Counted from the first letter of the stretch, positions 35,160-47,350 are shown. The stretch: DNA of 64,000 nt from Paguma larvata (GCA_030068075.1 CM057841.1:38109030-38173029), one strand, 5' to 3'. Notes: generated by a model not told the origin, from the letters alone. Made by a program: numbers and translations.

Positions 35160-35345
35160 ATGTCAGGCACAGGGCAGAAGAGGCTCTGTAAATATTATTT
35201 CAGCCTTTAAAACATACTCTCTCAAAAAATCTTTATTTACTTGTGTATCAAATGAACTTAATGATACTTATGTTAAAAGATTATCTGGATTTCCCAAGGT
35301 TACAGAGTCATTACAAATGAAAGAGTTGGTGTTGATCTCCCAAGC
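35160..35345 (-). mobile_element. MIR SINE remnant
   Basis: 'gtcaggcacagggcagaagaggctctgtaaatattatttcag' followed by 'tctggatttcccaaggttacagagtcattacaaatgaaagagttggtgttgatctcc', the antisense MIR order, with an AT-rich middle. Confidence 0.6.
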
Positions 35346-36589
35346 TCTTTATAACTTGACAACTTTCCTAAGAAAATTGGCATTTCTTGCTGTCTATACT
35401 TAACACTCATGTCTTGTGGGACTCCATTCACTTTACCATAGGAATTTGTATACATTTAAAAACCAATTTGCCCAATGTATTTCCAACAAGCAGAAAGGAT
35501 GTGTTTCCTTTGAACTGAAAGTAACTGTAAATCACAATGAATCCCTTGCGTGAAGGCTGTAGAGCACATACTCATCGGAAATAAAAGGGAAAAGGAGAAT
35601 ATGTCTACCGTGTATGGGTCTACAGTTAGTAGTCCCTGTTAAGTATCAGATTGGGTAAATAAAAAGCATGGCAAGGCTCCTGAAGATCTGAGAGCTAAGA
35701 CAAGGATGCATATCAACAGGAAAACATGTTAAATACCAGAATGGGAAGACTTTGAGGAGTCAAAAGCAGTTGAAATGCCAAGAGAATGATTATGACAGCA
35801 AATTCGAGGCATCGAGAGAACACATACTACCTGCAATCCTCTACACTGTGGCTGGGAAACTCTTTAGCTCTCTGCTGAACAGTGAGCCTGTCGGAACCTG
35901 AAGCCAACTGAATTTTTGAGAATGGAAAAAGGCAAGTCGTCTTCCTTAAAAGATGAAATAAATAACTCCCCTTGAGGATCTGAACGTAAGAGATGACCTA
36001 GCAAAATGGAGTGAATTTGTATTTAGAATTTATGTATCTCAATGGCTAGAGATGATAATAAAGAAAAAACACAGTTTATGTAAATATTCTTTGTATACTA
36101 TCACAAGGATTTAGAAGATTTCAGGCCAACTACAAGTAATTTTTTTATGTTTTCATTAAACATTTCAAGCATCAGCCAGACTTGTTACAAGTCAAACATA
36201 AAGTTACCTAATGCAGATTTCAAAAGATTTAGGGTCACTATACATCTACATGCTTTTCAAGACATTTGGAGCACAATTTTCATTTTGAAGGGTGTTTACC
36301 ATAGACTCTTCCTGCTTTTAAGTGTCTTTTACTTTTATTTAGTAGTTTATAAACATATCATAGAAACCTTTAGATTTAATCTGTGTTTACTACATTGTAA
36401 TGTTAACTAACGCTGCTTACTATTCATCAATGATTTCCTTGTAGTTTTAACATAAAGCTCGGGGATCCCAGTAGGCCCATGGCCAGTACGGGACTTGGCC
36501 TGTTCTGGATTCTCTAACTGTTCCTACACACCTTCCTGTGTATCACCACCCCTTAATAGCGTTATGAGGTCCTTCACAATTTTTTAGAA
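35346..36589. other. Unassigned DNA
   Basis: No gene recognised. An 87-codon plus ORF at 36,147-36,410 is AT-biased without motif. Confidence 0.5.
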
Positions 36590-36598
36590 GTAATTTCT

Positions 36599-36816
36599 GG
36601 GGCACCTGGGTGGCTCAGTTGGTTAGGCATCAACTCTTGATTTCAGCTCAGGTCATGATCTTATGGTTCATGAATTCAAGTCCCACATCAGGTTCTGTGC
36701 TGATGGTGCAGAGCCTGCTTGGGATTCTCTGTCTCCCTCTGTCTTTGCCTCTGTCACTGCCTCTCTACCTCTCTCTCTCAAAAACAAACAAACATTTTTT
36801 AAATAAAATAAAAATA
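36599..36816 (+). mobile_element. SINEC_Fc-type SINE
   Basis: Plus strand; 'ggggcacctgggtggctcagttggttaggcatcaactcttg', 'ggtcatgatcttatggttcatgaattcaagtcc', 'gcagagcctgcttgggattctctgtctcc', tail 'aaaaacaaacaaac'. Weak TSD around 'aatttct' on both sides. The overlapping ORFs are SINE readings. Confidence 0.94.
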
Positions 36817-37089
36817 ATGAATTTCTACTGTTGTTGTTTCGTTCCTTTTCTAGACTACCCATATCCTCACATCTACCCACAAAGTACTAGGCATTCTTGT
36901 ACATGCTAAGACATTCTTCTACACTCCTTATTACCTTTTTTGTGACACTTTTTTCTGGCTTTTTGCACCTCCCATACCTAGTTTTATTCATCCTATTCTA
37001 ACAGGAACTCATGCATCTCTCTAGTGTGGTGATGATGACTATTTTGTTCTTGCTTCTTTGCTTGACTCCATCTCCCATCACATAGTTAT

Positions 37090-37275
37090 TGAAGCACAGT
37101 CTGTATTTTATGAAGTATTAAGCTCTAGGCCCTTTGGAACATATCCTAATAGATGTATAGTGTATGTTGGCTCATGCTCTGTCCAAATTCCATTATTCCA
37201 TAAATGAAGAAATTAAGGCTTAAGAGGGTGAAAAGCCTTGCCCGGGGTTACACAGGTGGGTAATTATACCTAATA
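37090..37275 (-). mobile_element. MIR SINE remnant
   Basis: 'ccattattccataaatgaagaaattaaggcttaagagggtgaaaagccttgcccggggttacacaggtgggtaatta' follows the antisense MIR core. Confidence 0.65.
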
Positions 37276-38429
37276 ACTGTTAAATCGAAAGTTCAAAAAG
37301 ACAACACACAAAGTCTGTAGTAAGATAAATTATTTGTACAGGCACAAATAAAGAATTTGAGATAGTGGTGGCTTCTATGTGGAATAGAAACATAATCATC
37401 ATTTGTAAAGCAAGCAACAAAATCATTGGGAAGCAACCAGTTCTTTCTCATCCAAAATTCCGATAAGTATGAAAACAAATATAAAAACACCTGTTTTGTG
37501 GTCACTGCTTGTAGACTGTCTTCTTAAAATGAAATCCATTTTTCCCAGTGAGTTCACTAGGAGATCACAAAATAAATTCAGTTTAAAAGTGCTACAAAAT
37601 ATTCAACTTTATGGAAACACAGGGATGAGATCTGTTCCTTTTGACACAATAAAACCACTACCATGAAATAAAATGAATTCAGTGAAATAAATAAGAAAAA
37701 CCAAAAGTAATATTTTGTTTATAAAAAAGGAGGATGAATTTTCACTTTAATTCACCCTGGCTCATCTTTACTGTTTATGATGTATATGTATGTTTTCAGA
37801 AGTCATGGATTTATTTCTGATCCATCCGTTTCCTCCTTATAAACCATTGAATAAATTGGAGGGTCACTGAGTAGTTTAGTTTTCAGGGGCTGATGTCACT
37901 GAATATTGGGGTAGGGCTCCTGGAAAGTACATGAGAGATAGGGAACATAAATTAGGCTGACTCCTTTACTCTACAAAGAAATTTAAGGATATGCGGAAGG
38001 GAACACATCTCTCTCGTCAAAACGGGATAACAATCCGCAGAGAACACAGACTAGATACTTCTGCAGCTGAAAGTTTCCTGAATAGCCTTGATTGAGAAAT
38101 AGATTAAAACACTGCATTGCAAACAGGAAGAGAGAAGCATCTGAGACACAGTCCTCCTGTCAATGCCCTTGATACTGATTTCCCGAGGACTGACGGGTCA
38201 GATTTGTACAGTTGAATTCCAATCCATCTATATTTTATTTCCATCTGTATATAGAGTGCTTCTGCTTTCCTAGTTTTCTAGGAAACCATCTGTAATGGTT
38301 GTCGTATTCCATAATCAAAATATTTGTATCAAGTAAATGTTACGTTCACCATTTGACAAAAAACACAAAACAAGCTTAGAGAAGAGATGACTCCTGGCCA
38401 CAGAAGTTTCTTCATTTTTAATCTGATGT
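37276..38429. other. Unassigned DNA
   Basis: No gene or clear repeat. ORFs of 65-70 codons on both strands around 37.3-37.7 kb overlap and lack motifs. Confidence 0.5.
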
Positions 38430-38625
38430 ATACAACATATAATGGACTTTGGAGACAGAAAGACAATGGCTTGACTACAGGGTTAGCCACTTGGTCATTG
38501 TGTGACCAGAGGCAAGTAACTTTACTTCTTTGAGCCCCAGTTTATTCTCTGAGAAATGAAAACATTAATATAACCAAACTGTTGGAAGGATCAAGTAAAA
38601 TAAAATCTGAAAAAAAAAACTAGTT
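38430..38625 (+). mobile_element. MIR SINE, well preserved
   Basis: Plus-strand MIR: 'ggactttggagacagaaagac...gccacttggtcattgtgtgaccagaggcaagtaactttacttctttgagccccagtttattctctgagaaatgaaaacattaatat...ggaaggatcaagtaaa'. Confidence 0.88.
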
Positions 38626-40572
38626 TAAAGTAGATAAGACTAAATAAATTTAAATTTCTTTTCTATTCTAGCTATCCACCAGGCAAAGATGTTTGTTTAC
38701 CTTCAAGGCACTGGAAAATAGTGTCACACTCACAAAGTTTGTAAAAACTTAAGAATTATTTACCAGGGAGGTACTTTGAAATTTTAAACCTAGATTTCCC
38801 AGTGGTAAATACTTTTATGTTAAAAAATATTCAAAATAAATGTAGTAGTACACTTGGCATCTATTTTCTCTGAAGGAAAAAAAAACTCAACTGTCAAATG
38901 TTAATAGTCAACATCTCTGCAAATGTTGGAACATCTACCAAGCATAGGCATAAGTACCTGGCTCTATCTGGTAGAAATTAGATCTCAAAGGGGAATTTGC
39001 TTTGCAACTACTTGACTGAAAATGCTCAGATATAAAATACTTACAGTACACGTATCTTTATGCTGGCTAATCCAAAATGTCATAAAAGTAAATTTAAAGA
39101 AGCAGGTAAATTAATTCATTTGCAGCCCAAAGCCAACTTTCAATCTTGTTTTCCCTGGATATTTCTATCTGAAAACCCTCTGAGATTTCCAGCAGCAGAA
39201 AGTCTATTAATTTTCCATGCACTTGTTGATGCAAAAGCTATCAGGATTATGGGTTGAATATTTCTAGTGTAGGGAAAGTATGGGATGCAATTAATCTCTG
39301 TGAACTAAAATATACCTCTTTTCATTAATCTTTTATTGTAAATGAGCAAAGTAATTGAACCAGTACCACACTGTCAGAATGAATGCAATGCCAGTGGGAT
39401 ATGCTTGAGAGAGCACATACTGATTGAGTATTAAATATCTAACGGCAATAATTTATGGTTCATTACCTCTTTTGGAGTTTCTTAGTTGCATAGGGCTTGA
39501 ATTCTAAGTAGTCAGACTTTTAGTAGAAAATGGCCTGCAGAAGCTGAAGGCAGCGAGTGTACAACTCAAAGACAATCTGCCTCATTTGGGATGTTTTGTA
39601 CTTTGTGGAACCAAACTCTACAGATATTTCCAAGCAGGGCTCATTGTTTCAAAGAAAGCTGTCATCTCTTCCCCAAATGCCCTCTTGCATACTCTGCATG
39701 GTATATTCATGAAAGTAGCAGGTGACACAGACACAGATCTGGGAACAGGGATACAATGGAAGCAGAGACCCTGCAACTTCCACTTCCAGCTATCTGGTGG
39801 TGGAGACACCTCAGTTCTTGTTTTCAACTGACATTAGCTTCCTTAATTGTATTCTGCCATCCCCTGTGGCACAATTTTGCTCGCATGGAAATGGAAGCTT
39901 TTCTCCTGCTGGTAACAAAATATGATCAACCTGAAGTGATATTTACAGAAATATGTGTTTTGGATTTGAGATCGCATCTATTCAGACTACATGCAGTTTA
40001 AAAACAAACACGGTTAAAGGAAAACAATATGAGACCAATATCTATGGCAAAGAGATACTGTGGCTATATGTTTAGTTGTTGGCTTTTAAACAAATTCCTT
40101 TATTCCAGCTTTACCTCAGTGTCATATGGAGCAGTTAATGTTCTTGTTGGATTCCATTTTTCTTTTTCAGAGAGAGAGTCTGCCTTCTTTGACTTATAGT
40201 ATTTTCTCAATATACCATGTTTCTTAAGTGAAACATTTATAGTTTACTCAATATACAATATATAGCATTTACTCAATTTGATATAAAATTTCTTAAATGG
40301 AATTTCAAATAAAAGAATATAGATTTTGGATATGATTTGGACAGAGATATATAATCATGTATGAAAATGTCAGCCTGTTTTGGTACCTATTTACCCTTTA
40401 CTCATATCAAATAAGTGGTTTAAGAAGGGCTTTTGAAATAATTGAATATCCTCTTTCTCCTTAAATTTAAGTCTCTTTGATTCTTGTTACAGTCTATAGT
40501 TTTTATTCAGAGAAGGTGTTATTTTTAAGGAATTATTTACAAAAGAATCCCGACAACCCTATATCCTCTATT
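38626..40572. other. Unassigned DNA
   Basis: No gene recognised. At 39,540-40,000 the sequence is GC-richer and three overlapping ORFs of 67-81 codons occur (39,586-39,831 plus, 39,618-39,827 minus, 39,756-40,001 plus). I find no domain, signal peptide or splice pattern to prefer one. Confidence 0.45.
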
Positions 40573-40682
40573 TATTTAAAAAAAATTTAAGTAGGCTCCA
40601 CACCTAGCATAGAGCCCAACATGGGGCTTGAATTTAGAACTGAGATCAAGACCTGAGCTGACATCTAGATTCAGACACCCTT
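40573..40682 (-). mobile_element. Truncated SINEC-type SINE
   Basis: Antisense; T/A tail joined directly to 'aagtaggctccacacctagcatagagcccaacatggggcttgaa...gagatcaagacctgagctga...gacaccc'. The GA-rich part and half the head are missing. Confidence 0.72.
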
Positions 40683-41366
40683 GTAATAACTGTCTCATGC
40701 AGAGAACAAATGCCAAGAAAACAGTGCAACAGCACAAAAGATAATTCTTATAAATAATAATCAAAAGTAAAATCTAGCAAACATCAAGAAGGTTTGAAAA
40801 AATACTATCTTGGAAAATGTCTAAGAACGCCAGATGACAACAGTTCGTCAGGCAATTAAATCTGGTGACTAATGTCGAAGCTTCTTTACACAATGATAGG
40901 AAGAATTTCTTTTGTGCTTCTGTACAGTTTCGTGTTTTAACAAAGGAAAATTACGTCAAGGTAATTGATAGGAAATCAATCATATTATTGGTGGGTAATG
41001 ATCAGCAGCCTTGATCCCTACACACTAGACAGAGTTAAATTTATGTAGCGAAGCCACGCCCACTATTTCAGGAAGGAAGTAATATCAAATAAACCATGAC
41101 TTCCACGGCTATCTGTAAGAGGAAAATGGCAAAGTAAATGATCTGAAGAGGGTGACGGGACCAATGGAACCAGAAATGAGAAATGAGAAGGAAAAAGGAA
41201 TATGATTCTATGCTCAGCATACTTCCTCAAATCCAGTAAGATTGTTTCTGGAGTAAAAAGAAGCAAAAATGAAAAACGCTGAAGGTCTGAATGAAATAGC
41301 AAAAGATAGGTGGTATTCTTTCAGGGACTTAATCACAGGGCATGATACATTTAAAAAAAGAATATT
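40683..41366. other. Unassigned DNA
   Basis: No gene or clear repeat. A 79-codon antisense ORF at 41,063-41,302 lacks motifs. Confidence 0.5.
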
Positions 41367-41573
41367 GAGGGATGCCTGGGCGGCTCAGTCGGCTAAGCAT
41401 CTGACTTCAACTTGGGTCATGATCTTGAGGTTCATGGGTTCAAACTCCCCCTTAGGCTTTGTGCTGTCAGCACAGAGTCTGCTTCAGATCCTCTGTTTTC
41501 CTGTCTCTCTGTTTCACTCCCATTAATGCACACTCTCTCTTTCTCTCATAAAAATAAACATTTTTTAAAAAAG
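41367..41573 (+). mobile_element. SINEC_Fc-type SINE
   Basis: Plus strand; 'ggatgcctgggcggctcagtcggctaagcatctgacttc', 'ggtcatgatcttgaggttcatgggttcaaactcc', 'gtgctgtcagcacagagtctgcttcagatcctctg', A-rich tail. TSD AAAAGAATAT on both sides. Confidence 0.95.
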
Positions 41574-41699
41574 AAAAGAATATGGATAACTAATAAAGCA
41601 TGTAGGCATTTATCAGGGTGATATTTCTAATAACTGAAATGATAGTAAGCACCACAACTATTGAACAGATATGAATGTCTAGCCAGGGAGGCCTATGTA

Positions 41700-41935
41700 A
41701 AGAAATACGAACTTTAAAATACAGAGAGAGATTTGGTATGTGGCTCAAGGATTAAATTATGGTATATTCATTTAATTAAAAAAAAAGCTATGGACTTGTG
41801 AAAAAGAATGAGAAATTTTTGTATTCAAATATGGAAAAATATCCAAAGAATCCTAAGCCGCATAGAAAAGCAAAGTGCAGAACTGCATTAGAGTGTTCTG
41901 TTTCGTTGTAAAAATAAAACTGTGTATGTTTGTGC
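41700..41935 (+). mobile_element. L1M-type 3' UTR remnant
   Basis: 'aaattatggtatattcatttaattaaaaaaaaagctatggacttgtgaaaaagaatgag...atatggaaaaatatccaaagaatcc...aaagcaaagtgcagaactg' follows the 3' UTR of old L1M elements. Confidence 0.65.
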
Positions 41936-41967
41936 ACATGCATGTGTGTGTACATGAAACATGAGGT

Positions 41968-42629
41968 AAGCGGAATAATAGTCCCCAGAGTTGTTCGTAT
42001 TCTAATCGTTCTTGAGACTGGTGCGTATGTTACCTTACATGGTAAAAGAAACTTTCAGATATGTTAAGATGAATGGCCTTGAGATGGGGAGGTTATCTTG
42101 GATTATCCAGATGTGTCACATTGAATCATAGAAATTCTTAAAAGGAGGAACTTCCTTGGCCGTAGAACTAAAGAAATGTCAGCAGGAGAAAGACTTGACT
42201 CAGCATTTCTGGCTTTGAAGATGAAAGGAGACCACAAATCTGGGAATGTGGATGGCCTCTAATATCTTGAGAAGTCAGTGAAATGGATGCTTCCCTGAGA
42301 CTTTAGAACGAAACACAGCCTGGAATGCCTGGGTGGCTCATGTCTTTAAGTGTCTGACTCTTAATTTTGGCTCAGGTCATGATTCAAGGTTGGCAAGATC
42401 GAGCCCCACTCTCAGCGCAGGACCTGCTTTGGATTCTCTCTCTTCCTCTCTCTCTGTCCCTTCTCTGTATATTCTCTCTCTCTCTCTCTCAAAAATGCAC
42501 TACAGACACCTTTATTTTGTTTAGCCTAGTATGCCTCATGTTAAACTTAGATCTAAGGAACTATAAGATAATAAATAGATGTTATTTTATCCTTGTTGTT
42601 ATTTGTTACAGCAGTGATAGAAAATGAAT
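41968..42629 (+). mobile_element. MLT1-like (MaLR) LTR split by a SINE
   Basis: 'gcgtatgttaccttacatggtaaaagaaactttcagatatgttaagatgaatggccttgagatggggaggttatcttggattatccagatg' continues to 'acacagcctg'. It resumes after a SINE with 'cagacacctttattttgtttagcc...gttatttgttacagcagtgatagaaaatgaataaa'. The two halves are contiguous in the LTR model, so the SINE is a later insertion. Confidence 0.85.
42322..42495 (+). mobile_element. SINEC-type SINE inside an MLT1 LTR
   Basis: Plus strand; 'ggaatgcctgggtggctcatgtctttaagtgtctgactctta', 'ggtcatgattcaaggttggcaagatcgagcccc', 'acctgctttggattctctctcttcc', (CT)n, short A-tail. Confidence 0.93.
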
Positions 42630-43149
42630 AAACTGCATAAAAAATGTATGTATATATTTGCCTTTATTTGCACAGACTACCTCTATAAATATACAAAACA
42701 TTTTGCGAACATTGTTTTCTATGGAGCAAGTATTGAGTGGCAGGAGACAGATGTGGATGGGTGACTTTTACAGTACATCTCTGTACATTTCAGATATTGA
42801 ACCATCTAAATTTATCTATTCCCAAAATAAGTATACATGATTTAAAATAAGCATAATAACATTGCCCTTCCTTCCTGTATTTTGAAGGGTACGAGCCATG
42901 TTAAACTGGTGTGCAATGAGGCATCACATTCTTAAATAAGTTAGAATTTTGATGAGAATTATACCTGATTATTGGTTGATCAGAGGATAGGAGTTTTGTT
43001 GAGATATAGGTATGAACAAATGAAGGCTTACTTTGTTCATTTAATTCATATTTGCTTGTGACTCGTTTCTTTTCTGAAAGCAGTTGCCTAGTGATTTTCT
43101 ATTTATTTCCAGTAAATTTCGAGGTGAGTTAATACATTAAAACCTATCC
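42630..43149. other. Unassigned DNA
   Basis: No gene or clear repeat. Confidence 0.5.
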
Positions 43150-43330
43150 AATCATTCAACATGTATCAATGGTCATCAGTGTAGGAAATGAAGATATAGA
43201 GATGAATCTGACATAGTCTCTGATGTTCAGAAACTCCCTAAGAGATACATCCTTAAGCAAATAGTTATAGCAAAGTGTGAGAAATTCTGTATGAGGAATG
43301 ATAGGAGATTACAGAGGAGTCATCCAGAAA
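43150..43330 (-). mobile_element. L2 LINE 3' end remnant
   Basis: 'tgtaggaaatgaagatatagagatgaatctgacatagtctctgatgttcagaaactccc' resembles the antisense L2 segment. Diverged. Confidence 0.45.
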
Positions 43331-45795
43331 TACCATCTTGGGAGGAAAATTATGGATTAGAATAATTCTGGTGGTAAATGAACCATCCTCTTCATGGAAA
43401 TTTGTAAAAAATAAACTAACACTATTCCTCAAGTTTTCACATGATCACCTGCTGAAAAACTGTTGTAATAAATGTACAATTCTGTAGACAGGAACCCCTA
43501 GACTAGAGAAGTACACACATGCTGATTCTGATCATAAGAAGCAATGATATTTGCCCTTCAGGGTCCATCTGGACATCCAACAGACCTCTCACCTCTCATT
43601 CTCAGTCTTCTTAGAAACGTTTATTAAAGACCCAAGTACTAATAGATAAGTCAGAATACTTCATTTTCAAAAAGTAGATTTTCTCTTCTCAAGAGGAACA
43701 TTAAATGATGTAATTCTACAAATATGATATTCAGTGATCCAAGTTGTAAGCAAGGTCCTAAATGTTTTCTTCCTCCATGCCTCCTATAGTTGGAATACGT
43801 GTCAACAACAAATTGAGAAGAAGACTTTAGTTACATAGACTGCTTGACTGAAGACAGAACCTTGACTGACCGTTAATACTGAACTAACTGTCAAAAAATT
43901 AGTCTCATTACAACTGCTCAAACTTAAAGTAGCTTCAATAGAAAAGTAGAGTCAGGAGACTTATTGGTTCCAATTGGGCATCAGGATGGAGAAAGGCGAG
44001 AGATGATTCTCCAGGTCAAGAAACATTCATACATATACATATGGCATTTAATATTGTGATTTTAAAATTGGAAATATGAACTTTATTTTTAACCTCTTCT
44101 TGGATCCAATTTTCTGAAGATGTGCAAATGTATTTTATATATTGCATGTAAAATCAGAACTTCTTTCCTCAATCTCCCTAATTTTTGGGTATTTCAGGAA
44201 AGAGTATATTTGGATCTGAATTTTACAGATAAGTATCCATCAGTCAATCTCTCTTTCTTTTGTGTACAGCAATAGCCCCCAGGGACTGTAAATACTTATT
44301 TTCTTTGTTTCTTTCAGTTTACTGAGAGCTCATTCATATACACACTAGGCAGGAGGATTTGTTTTCTAATTACAAATCTATATTATAAGTTCATCTTCTT
44401 TTAGTTTTACACAGACACTCACTGAAAAAGGAAAACAAAACAAATTCATTGAATCTTTACTCTTTGCCAGGCACGCAGTTGACTCTTAGACTGTGAGATG
44501 CTGACAGTCCTGAAAAAACACCAAAGTGCATCTGACTTGAGATCAATTCCATCCTCTCTAGAAGACTCCATTTTCTCACTTTTTAAATTGGGAAAAAAAG
44601 ACAGGATGCACTTCCATATTTTTGAGAGTATGCATATCATTTTGTACATGATGTAATAAGGGATAAATACATGACTATGTTATTAAATATTTTTTATAGA
44701 CAATTGGTGTTATGGGATTTAGTATCCAGGAAGCATTATCTCTTCATGCACAAAATCGAGGGTCCATGCCTCTTTTGAAACCATTTCATCCTTAGACTAG
44801 GGGAATCTGAATGAATATAGTGTCCCTTAATATATGTGAGGGTAAAAGTTAAAATTCACCCATTTATTCTTTTAGTCAAAATGTCTACAGAAGTGACTTT
44901 CGGATCATTTTGAAAGGTCAGTGCATCATATTTTCCTGCCAGTACATAGCATCATATTCCATTTAACACAGAGTGACCTTGTCTATTGATTTAATGAGGA
45001 AATTATACATGCTGTACTTTCCTATTTAGCAAAGGTTTTTCTGCTGAAGGTATATCAAAGGAGCACATCACAAGGAAGGGGTGGGTGCAGCATAGCCATA
45101 TGGCAGAGAAAAGGCCACAGCAATAGAGCAGATGACCTGTGGTGTCTCCGACAAGGCACAAAGGACATTCTGCGAAGTGGCAAAAGGGGCTAGCCACTGG
45201 GCAGCAGACATGCGTCCAGTAAATGGTGGCCTTGATAACTCAAATCCATTTATAGTGCCTATGACTTGACACTCTGTTGAAAATCCAGGAAATGTGTTTT
45301 GCATGGGGCTTAGATGAGAATGAGAGAAAGCTAAAAGAGTAACTATTAACATAATTACAAAAGATCTGTTTGATCCAACACCTCATATGACAATATGGTT
45401 GGGTGTTCAGTGGACTTTAGTAGTCACCACTCTCCTAATAAGCCCCATTAATTAGATAACAGGAACATTCACTCATTGTGACAACAGAGTTTTCTAACTC
45501 ACTCAAATTAAACCAAGCTAATTTTGTGAAGTGTGGAGATACCAAATGGCCCCCAAGGTACACTCTGGTATGCAGACAGAGGAATCTGTGCCTTTGTGAT
45601 CCATGATCTACTTCGGGGGGCTGGGAAACAGTTTCTGGGGAAGTCCTTTGGAAATCAAGAAACTGATAGTGATTGTCTTATTTCTTGTCCCACAAAATTA
45701 GGTAATAAGATATTTACATACACATGTGGAAACATATATTTGCATGTCTATATAACACTTAAGGAATGCCTACATGAGCTCAGTCTCTAAACTTG
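43331..45795. other. Unassigned DNA
   Basis: No gene recognised. A 94-codon antisense ORF at 45,068-45,352 lies in slightly GC-richer sequence but shows no domain, and a 64-codon ORF in another frame covers the same bases. 44,447-44,510 faintly resembles an antisense L2/MIR end. Confidence 0.45.
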
Positions 45796-45806
45796 ATGCT
45801 TTCTAA

Positions 45807-46146
45807 CTGGGTGTTGTATGTAAGGGATTAATCACTGAATTGTACTTCTGAATCCAAATTTGCACTGTATGTTTGGGGCGCCTGGGTGGCTCAGTCGGTT
45901 AAATGTCCGACTTTGGCTCAGGTCATCATCTCGCAGTTCCTGAGTTCGAGCCCCACGTCGGGCTCTGTGCTGACAGCTCAGATCCTGGAACTTTTTGGAT
46001 TCTGTGTCTCCCTTTCTCTTTGCCCTTCCCGTACTCATGCTCTGTCTCTCTCTCTCAAAACTAAATAAAATTAAAATTTTTTAAATAATAAAAAATATTG
46101 CTCTGTATGTTAACTAAAATTTAAATAAATAAAAAAAATAAACCCA
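45807..46146 (+). mobile_element. Minimal carnivore L1 3' end, split by a SINE
   Basis: Only the last 120-odd bases of an L1 3' UTR: 'ctgggtgttgtatgtaagggattaatcactgaattgtacttctgaatcc', then after the SINE 'ttaactaaaatttaaataaataaaaaaaataaa'. Flanked by an exact 11-bp TSD ATGCTTTCTAA (45,796-45,806; 46,147-46,157), showing that this extremely 5'-truncated L1 is a complete insertion event. Confidence 0.93.
45875..46092 (+). mobile_element. SINEC_Fc SINE, near consensus
   Basis: Plus strand; begins exactly at 'ggggcgcctgggtggctcagtcggttaaatgtccgactttgg'. Box-B region 'gcagttcctgagttcgagccccacgtcgggctctgtgctgacagctcag', 'tgtctccctttctctttgccc', tail. TSD AAATTTGCACTGTATGTT (45,856-45,873) and AAATATTGCTCTGTATGTT (46,093-46,111). 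Inserted into the L1 3' end. Confidence 0.97.
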
Positions 46147-46416
46147 ATGCTTTCTAAAGCATGTGCCCTTCAGGCTGTGGAGCAGTGTGATGATGGCACA
46201 GTATCACATCTTCTCTCTCCATCTCTGCGGAGGTCTGCATTTTTAAAAAGGCAGGATGTAGGAATTGGAGGGGATTTCAGATTTCAGCTAATGGACACAC
46301 TTGATTTGTATAAAGAAGATTAAGAACTAGAGAGAACTGGTCTACATCAGGTCAAAAAGAGAGTTTGTGTCAGAGGGAGCTAATGTTTCTCCCTCTGAAG
46401 AGTGAACTATTACTTA

Positions 46417-46540
46417 AAAAAATAACACCTTTATCAAGGTCTAAGTTACTAACCATAAAATTTACCTTTTTAGACAATTCACTAGTTTTAATTGTCCCTT
46501 CCTAGTCATATCTGACACCCACTTATCAGCACCTTTCTCA
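46417..46540 (-). mobile_element. L1M-type 3' end
   Basis: 'cctttatcaaggtctaagttactaaccataaaatttacctttttagacaattcactagttttaattgtcc' matches the antisense 3' terminus of old L1M elements. Confidence 0.65.
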
Positions 46541-46558
46541 TCCACAAGCTATATTTAA

Positions 46559-46792
46559 TTTTTTAAGGCTTGTTTGTTTGTTTTGAGAGAGAGAAAAAAA
46601 GAGAGAGAGAGGGAAAGTGCACATGCAAGTATGAGCTGGGGGAAGGGCAGAGAGAGAGGAAGACAGAATCCCAAGGTGACTCTGCACTGCCAGCACAGAG
46701 ACTGATGCAGGGCTTGAACTCCAAAACATGAGATCATGCTGTTGAGTGGAAATCAAGAGTTTGACACTTGAGTGACTGAGCACCCAGGCACC
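46559..46792 (-). mobile_element. Older SINEC-type SINE with perfect TSD
   Basis: Antisense; (GT)n-like tail 'ttgtttgtttgttttgag', GA-rich middle, 'gacagaatcccaaggtgactctgcactgcc', head 'acttgagtgactgagcacccaggcacc'. Exact 18-bp TSD TCCACAAGCTATATTTAA (46,541-46,558; 46,793-46,810), the longest in the window. Confidence 0.95.
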
Positions 46793-46899
46793 TCCACAAG
46801 CTATATTTAAAATCTGAGAACAAAGGCCTCCAGTAGAAGCCCTGATCATAATCAAAGTTATTCAAATGTGAGCTAGCACAGGTACCTATAAGTATTTCA

Positions 46900-47230
46900 G
46901 TTCCTGGTCATGCATTCAATGAATACTTTTGAGCACCTGCCTATGTGCAAGGCACTGTTTTAGGCATTTGTTTTAAATCAGTGAATGGAGAAAAAAAATC
47001 ATGCTTTTTTAAGTCCACAATGGGGTGAGGGGAGATGCATAATATGTCAATTATACATTTTAGGCAATGCTAAGAACTGCAGAAAAATAACAGATATCAG
47101 AGCAGAGTAAAGAATAGGGATGGATGTGTGGATATATATGGATAGTTGGAAGGAGGGAAAATAAGAATTTTGAAAAGGCAAGTCCGTATAGATCCCATTG
47201 AGGAGGTAACATTATACATTTAGACACAGA
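46900..47230 (-). mobile_element. L2 LINE 3' end
   Basis: 'cattcaatgaatacttttgagcacctgcctatgtgcaaggcactgttttaggcatttg' is the antisense L2 end. The following 'ataatatgtcaa...gcagagtaaagaatagggatgg...cattgaggaggtaacatt' continues in L2 order. Confidence 0.7.
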
Positions 47231-47269
47231 GACCAATCCTCTAAGAGATGTATTTACATATGTCTTATT

Positions 47270-47350
47270 AACCGTTAAAAGATTAATTCCACTAAAATCT
47301 AGCACACACAAAAAGTACACAGCTCAGTGAATTCTCACAAAGTGAATATG
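47270..47350 (-). mobile_element. L1M-type 3' end fragment
   Basis: 'aaagtacacagctcagtgaattctcacaaagtgaatatgcctgctaac' resembles the antisense 3' UTR end of old L1M. Confidence 0.5.

Noticed and set aside
39586..40001. Cluster of three overlapping 67-81-codon ORFs in GC-richer DNA as an exon
   Set aside because: No frame is favoured by motifs, start context or splice signals; noted only as unassigned.
45068..45352. 94-codon minus-strand ORF as a gene
   Set aside because: No domain or signal peptide I can defend, another frame is also open over the same bases, and length is within chance expectation; left as unassigned.
45875..45960. A- and B-box promoter sequences in SINEs as tRNA genes
   Set aside because: They are tRNA-Lys-derived SINE heads followed by CT-rich and A-rich parts; no cloverleaf with an acceptor stem is present.
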